Shown here: piece after piece, positions 58,728 through 64,000 of the stretch
How positions within the stretch are numbered: position 1 is the stretch's first letter
Layout: every line of letters begins with the position of its first letter
Source of the DNA: Ustulina deusta
Taxonomy: Eukaryota; Ascomycota; Sordariomycetes; Xylariales; Xylariaceae
Reading direction: 5' to 3'
Length of the DNA: 64,000 nt
NCBI GenBank assembly: GCA_023159155.1
Contig: JAJNNX010000023.1
Location: 496,001-560,000 of the forward strand
Translations under genes and position numbers: made by a program
Notes under the pieces: generated by a model
What the model saw: the letters and a program-made list of their open reading frames with translations, nothing else
What the model was told of the DNA's origin: nothing
Databases searched by the model: none

Positions 58728-60299
58728 CTGCTACTATTATTTCAGTTAGTTTTAACTACTTCTTTACTTCGCTACTATTATTTTTTACCTTTTCCGTACT
58801 TTTTTTATCTTTTTTTTTTTTTTTTTTATGCTAGTATTACTATGTTTAATGCTAACTTTGTTGCTTTTTTTTAAATAATAAGCTTTTTATTATTTGCTAC
58901 AACTATTACTTTTAATATAAAGCTTATTAAAAAATAATTAATAGCTATAACTATTATAATTATAAGTGTTATACGTATAAACAAAGTATGCGCGCTAAAA
59001 ACAAAACATATAAGCGTAGAACTACTAAAGATCTAGTCCGTAAAACATATATATACTAATACTATTTTAGCAATGTTTATAATAGGGCTTAGCTTAATTT
59101 TGGCCGGCTTATTTAAGTTGTTTATATAATAAAAAAAGCAAAAGTTTCTTTTTGTAATAAATGCTAAAAAAGCAAAAAAATATATAAGCTAATAAATATA
59201 ATTATATTTGTTTTATATTAATATTTTTATTAATTTAAATATACTATATAATTAAATTTTAGGTTTAATATTTTTTAATATAGTTTATATAAACAAATTG
59301 CTAAACTAGTTCTATTAGTTTTTTAACCTTAAATTAAACAAAAATAACTATAAAATTATAAATAAAACAAGCTTAAATACTTAGCAAGCGCTTCTAAAGT
59401 TTTATTAGCAATTTGCTAATATTTAATTTTGTTTGCTAAAAATATTCTGCTGCTTTATAGCAACTTATTGCTTTTAGTTTAGAATTATTAGTACTTTAAG
59501 CAATTCAAAAGTAAATAGTTCTATTTTTGTTTTGTAGTATGTTTATTAGTTGTTTATATAGGTTTAAAATATTTATATTATATATACTTAAATAATAGTG
59601 CAGTAAAAAAACATATAGCTCTAAGTAGTAACGTATATCTTTTTTAATGCTATAAATATTTTTATTTATTTTTAGTTCGTAAAGTTATTTAATATAATTA
59701 AACGTTAGTTTAACGCTAAATATATTTTTAATTTAAGGATTATAGTTATATATTATAAATATTAGCTATTTGTTGTTTTATATTAAAAATATAAAAAGTA
59801 ATAGTAAGCACTACTAATTAAATCATTTGGACTACTAGATTAGCTAATATAGCTAATATAAATATTACTTATTTTAATAAAATCTAATTTTAAAAGTAGT
59901 TTATATATAGTTTAATAATAAAATATAAATTAAATATTTAAAATAATTAGTTTAATTTTAATTATATAAATATTTATAGGTTTATTTTTATTAATTTATT
60001 AAAGTTTTGGGCTAATATAATTATAAAAGTAGTAAATCCTTAAATAATAAAACAAAATACCTTTAAATAAAAATAAAATTAATCGATTTTTTTTTATAAC
60101 TAGTTTAGGTATAAATTGTTAGGTTAAAAGTTCTTTTTTTTTTAGTAACTTTATTATTATTTAAAAGTTTATATTGCTTTAAGTATTATAATATTAGTAG
60201 CTAATACTTATTAGTTATATTTAGTTAGCTAGCTTTTTTATTTAACTTTATAATATAACTTATAGTTATATGTCTGTTTTGCTATTATATTTTTAATTT

Positions 60300-63125
60300 T
60301 TTATTTATTTAAATTATTTATAAAATCTAGTATAAATAAATTATATATAATATTAGCTTTCTAAAATTTAAGTAGTTAAATAAAAAAAATATTATAAAAG
60401 CAAACATATTATATTAAAAATATAAAGCAATATGTTTATAATCTAATATAACTAAAGATTTAAAATAGGCTAATAAACTTAAGTATAAGTTTAAAATATT
60501 TAAAATTTAAGTTTTTTATAAATAATACTACTATATTTCTGATTTTATAAGTTATAAATTTATATTTAATATTGTAATATTTTTAATACTTTTTAACTCT
60601 AATTTATTACTAATTTTTCAAGTTATTTCTAATAATTTATAGTTTTTACAATTGTTCCTATACTACTAGTACCCCCTTTAAAGTAAAGTTATCCTTAATA
60701 AATAGTCTAAACTCTAATATATAGCTATATAAAGCTTTAAAAGGTAATTTGCTAGTTATACTATTAATAGCTAAATTAATCGCAAAATATGCTTAAAAAA
60801 ATAGTTATAACTAATTAGTTTGTTTACTATTAATAAAACATTTAAAGTAGTTTTTAATTATTTAATTTATATATTTTGTTTATTTGTTAGTTCTAAAATA
60901 AAATGCAACCAAATATCTTTTTTTAATCTTAAAGTAATAGCATAGGTCTAACTAAAAATAACTAATAAAAAAAGAGCTATAGTTTAATATAATATTTATA
61001 GAACTTTTATAAATATATTTAATTTTTTAATAAAATAAAATAGCAAGCTATATTAAAATTATTTTAATATTAATAAAAAATAAATATATTAATTTAGTAA
61101 ATCTATTAATAATTACTAAAATATAATTAATTTAGTAGTTTTTATAAAAAGTTAAAAATAGTCTAATTATAAAATTTATAAATAGTTTTTATATAAAAGC
61201 TAAAAATATAAGTAAAATATTAAGTTTATTATATTTTTAGTAATATTTTGCTTTTAATCCAAAATATATTATATAACTACTTATATAATTATTAATATTT
61301 GTTTTTATTTTTGGTTAGAAAAACTTGCGCTATAATAGTTTAAGCATACGTTTTTATCTAAAATGCTTTACTAATAAGTTATTATAGTACAATTTAATAA
61401 GCTAAAAATAAACAGATTTTTTAAAAAAAATATAAACTTTATTTTTATAATATAAAAAAGATTTTTTAATTGTTTATTAAAAGTCCGTAGGCTTTCTAAT
61501 ATTAATATATTTTTTAATTAATTTATATTCGGAGTTTTTTTATTAAATATCCTAAATTATGTTTTATAAACTTTATAATATATCTAGATTTTAAAAGTTT
61601 TTATTATTTATAGTTATTTATGCTTATATATATATAATTGCTTATATAAAAATAGTTCTTTTTTTAGGGAGTTAAGCGGTATATATTTTGTTTACTAGTA
61701 CTCTTAGGTACTTATTAGAAATCTTAGTTTATACTATTACAATTTTTCTTTTTAGTATTAAAAAAAGATTAGTATTTTAAAGCGAATTGCTTATATAATT
61801 AGGTCGGTATAATAAAAAATTAGCCCTGTTTCGCTTGTTTTGCTTATACCTAATAATAAAATTAAAAAAAACTAAATATATATACTAATAAGCTTGCTTT
61901 TTATTTAGCTTCGGAGTTTTTATAAACGTTTAAAAATTGCTATAATTAATTAATATTTTAACTAATAATTTGTTTTTTTAAAAATAATACTACTAATACT
62001 TAAAATATTTTATAATTATAAATATTTTTTGATCTAAAGTTCTATAGTTTAATTCTATATCAGTAAACTTATAAAAATAAAACATAACAAGATATTATTT
62101 ACTTTAACTATTTTTTTAGAAAAAGTTTTTTGTTAGCGCTGCTTTAAAAAAATTAGTTTTTATTAATATTTACTTTTTAAAGTTAAAATATATAAAAAAA
62201 ATAGCTTTCCTAAATAAATCTTAAAGCTTTTTAAAAGCTTTTATTATAAGACGGTCTAAAAAAATTTAACTTTTTTTTGTTTTAGTTGCGCTTTTTTTTA
62301 AATACTAAATTAAAAAAGCAGCAACTTAAAAATACTTTTTAATAAAGCGCTAATAAAAGTTATAAAACTTTAAAAACTATTATAGCTTATAATAAAAATT
62401 AAAAAATAGTTATTATTTAATTATATTAATATAACTAAAGTTTATTTTAATATTTTAACTAGATATAATATATTTAAAAAATTTAAGTTTTTTTTAGTAG
62501 AACTAATATTTTAAAAGCTTAGTATATAGCTTAGCATTTTAAAGTTTTTTAATAACTTTCTAAATATATTTTATATAAAATTTTTTATTTATAAAAAATA
62601 TAAAAATATTATTTAAATATATAATATAAAATATATTTAAAATATTATTAAGTACTTTATATATATAGTTTTAAAAAATAGCAGAAATATTATATAAACC
62701 TATAAATATAACTAAAAATTTATAATAGCTATAACATATATAAAAAGCTATTTTTTAATTATTTTTTTTTTAATTTAGATATAATAATAAACGTTTTTAA
62801 AATTAATCTTAATAAATATTTTAGTATATATAAATCTATCTATTAATTCTAAAATAAAATAAAAAGTGTAGCAATTCTTTTATATAATATAGTTAAATTT
62901 TTTATAGTTTATATATAGTTTTAAACTTTTATTTTTTTTAAAAACAAATAAAATAAAAGCCCTAGCTAAGCTTTTAAATTTTTATATTTTTTTATTAGCT
63001 ATTATTTTTATAAATTATTTTTAAAATTTTTTAAGTTTGTTCTAGGCTAATAAATAAATAAAATAATAAAATACTATAGTATTATTTTATAAATTAATTA
63101 TTAAGTTTTTTTATTTAAAATATAA
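60300..63125 (-). mobile_element. Ty3/Gypsy retrotransposon pol relic, RIP-inactivated
   Basis: Translating the minus strand through many stops recovers Gypsy pol in its normal order. Reverse transcriptase: FVFKKNKSLKLYINYKKF near 62950 and TKIFIKINFKNVYYYI near 62800, matching the TKIDLRNAYHLIRI block. RNase H: FTDIELNYRTLDQKIF near 62050. Integrase zinc-binding region: VKHF..RKFF*PKI..NNYISSYII at 61258-61392. Integrase core: ILVIINRFTKLIYL near 61100 and LDLCYYFKIKKDIWLHF near 60930. After that come AINLAINSITSKLPFKALYSYI near 60770 and the GPY/F-like region near 60520. Stops stand where Gln or Trp is expected (CAA to TAA, CAG to TAG, TGG to TAA) and Cys codons read Tyr, all C:G-to-T:A changes. 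Gag and the 5' LTR would lie beyond the right edge. Confidence 0.88.
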
Positions 63126-64000
63126 AAAAATGCTAGCTTTATTAGTATTAAAAAAATTAGCTAAGTTATAAAATTTTGGCAAAATATCCTTAAAACTAGT
63201 ATAATTTTTTTTAGTTTTTAATTTTTTTAACCAAAAAAGTTTAAAAAAATATATAATAGCTTAGTAATATTTTTTATTTTTATAAATTTTAGCAAATTAA
63301 TAAACTATAATTAACTTAAAATGCTTAAGCTTTAAGCTATAAAACTAGCGATTTAAATTTAAATTAAATATAATTTTTTAGTTTTTTAATATAGTTTAAA
63401 AAAAAAGTACTAGATTTTTTTTTAATTAATTATTTTAGTTAATAGTAATGCAAGTATGCCAAAATTTTTAAGTTACTTTATAATTATTAATAAATTTATA
63501 AATAACTTAATAAACGCTATAACTAAAAAATCTATTTTTAGTAATATATTATAAAATATAAATATAAAATAAAGCTTTTTTTAGTTTGTTATATAAAGCA
63601 AAAATATAATTAATATAATTATATTTAGTATAAAAATCTAAATTAATAAATATTTTTAATAAAGGTTTTTTTGGGCTAGTAAAATAAATATTATATAAAA
63701 TATAAAATTAATACAAAATAAATATAAAAAGTTATAGTTTTAGCCTAGGCTTTATAGCTAAAATTAAAACTATTTTTTATTTTTTTAATTATTATTTAAA
63801 TATTTATTAAAATATACTAAAAAATTATATAAATAATTTTAGTCCAAATAATAATTGTTTTTTTATAAATAATAAAACGTATTAAATTTTTTTTGTTTTT
63901 AATCTAACTAAGTTTTTTAAATCTAACATTTTTGATTTTTTAGTAAGTATTATTAGTTAGGTTTTTTATAGTTATAACTAATATAACCTATTTTTTTGCA
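63126..64000. repeat. AT-rich block, right part
   Basis: Continuation of the RIP-like composition to the end of the window. If the Gypsy element is colinear, this should hold its protease and part of gag on the minus strand, but I could not recognise either. No intact open frame. Confidence 0.6.

Larger units (their letters stand above)
55741..60299. repeat. Extremely AT-rich block, left part, no gene
   Basis: Composition changes abruptly to almost pure A and T. Remaining C is nearly always followed by T and remaining G nearly always preceded by A. There is no open frame. Less degraded patches at about 56999-57180 (beginning TGTTACGATCAG) and 58085-58460 contain a few unmutated words and TA microsatellites and may be LTR pieces. 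The rest I cannot assign. Interpreted as repeats destroyed by RIP. Confidence 0.8.

Noticed and set aside
1..64000. CRISPR array, rRNA, bacterial operon or phage genes
   Set aside because: None seen; the spliced eukaryotic gene structures rule out a prokaryotic origin.

Overview
The window comes from the nuclear genome of a filamentous ascomycete (Pezizomycotina, probably Sordariomycetes). Protein-coding genes have short GT..AG introns (mostly 49-100 nt) with CTAAY/CTGAC-type branch points. A class II myosin, a Rom2-type RhoGEF, a CFEM surface protein and a GH62 arabinofuranosidase are typical of moulds. The right end is an AT-rich block of the kind produced by repeat-induced point mutation (RIP). 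Genus and species cannot be named from sequence alone.

Layout. 645-5972 (-): Rho1 exchange factor of the cell-wall-integrity pathway. 5973-9841: long divergent intergenic region. 9842-10837 (+): Cu/Zn superoxide dismutase, five exons. 10838-12439: intergenic, holding a 126-bp imperfect hairpin. 12440-15091 (+): Tudor-SN. 16738-18289 (+): transaldolase, six exons, two of them micro-exons. 18880-20454 (-): Ppn2-like vacuolar endopolyphosphatase. 21524-22009 (-): Pet191 cytochrome oxidase assembly factor. 22931-25165 (+): membrane-anchored steryl ester/acylglycerol lipase, six exons. 26250-28484 (-): HAM1-like TULIP-type protein. 29531-33542 (-): Red1/ZFC3H1-like zinc-finger protein of nuclear RNA surveillance. 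34780-35739 (-): secreted GH62 arabinofuranosidase. 36550-37535: decayed gene pieces. 39696-47137 (+): myosin II heavy chain. 48382-50706 (-): GPI-anchored mucin-like CFEM protein. Most of these are single-copy housekeeping genes with no operon-like logic. Several are linked by cell-wall and growth themes (Rom2, myosin II, HAM1-like, CFEM, GH62).

From about 52.8 kb the character changes. A Ty1/Copia reverse-transcriptase relic (52830-53440, -) carries a TGG-to-TAG stop. It is followed by AT-richer sequence and a small island of normal composition with an intact-looking two-exon orphan gene (54819-55482, -). At about 55741 composition switches abruptly to an extremely AT-rich block running to the window end. 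By conceptual translation of its minus strand I recognise a stop-riddled Ty3/Gypsy pol: reverse transcriptase, RNase H, integrase zinc finger, integrase core and integrase C-terminal region, in that order from about 63.1 down to 60.3 kb. Within this block surviving C is nearly always in CpT and surviving G nearly always in ApG, as expected if CpA and CpG were exhausted by RIP.

The observations most worth following up are: a Ser/acidic/Lys-rich insert inside the polyphosphatase that resembles polyphosphate-binding (PASK-type) tracts; the readable Gypsy pol in the RIP block; the hairpin upstream of Tudor-SN; tandem micro-exons at the transaldolase active-site Asp; an in-frame stop-free intron in the myosin tail; and the orphan gene island at the AT-rich border. 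I did not find a clearly new multi-gene system.
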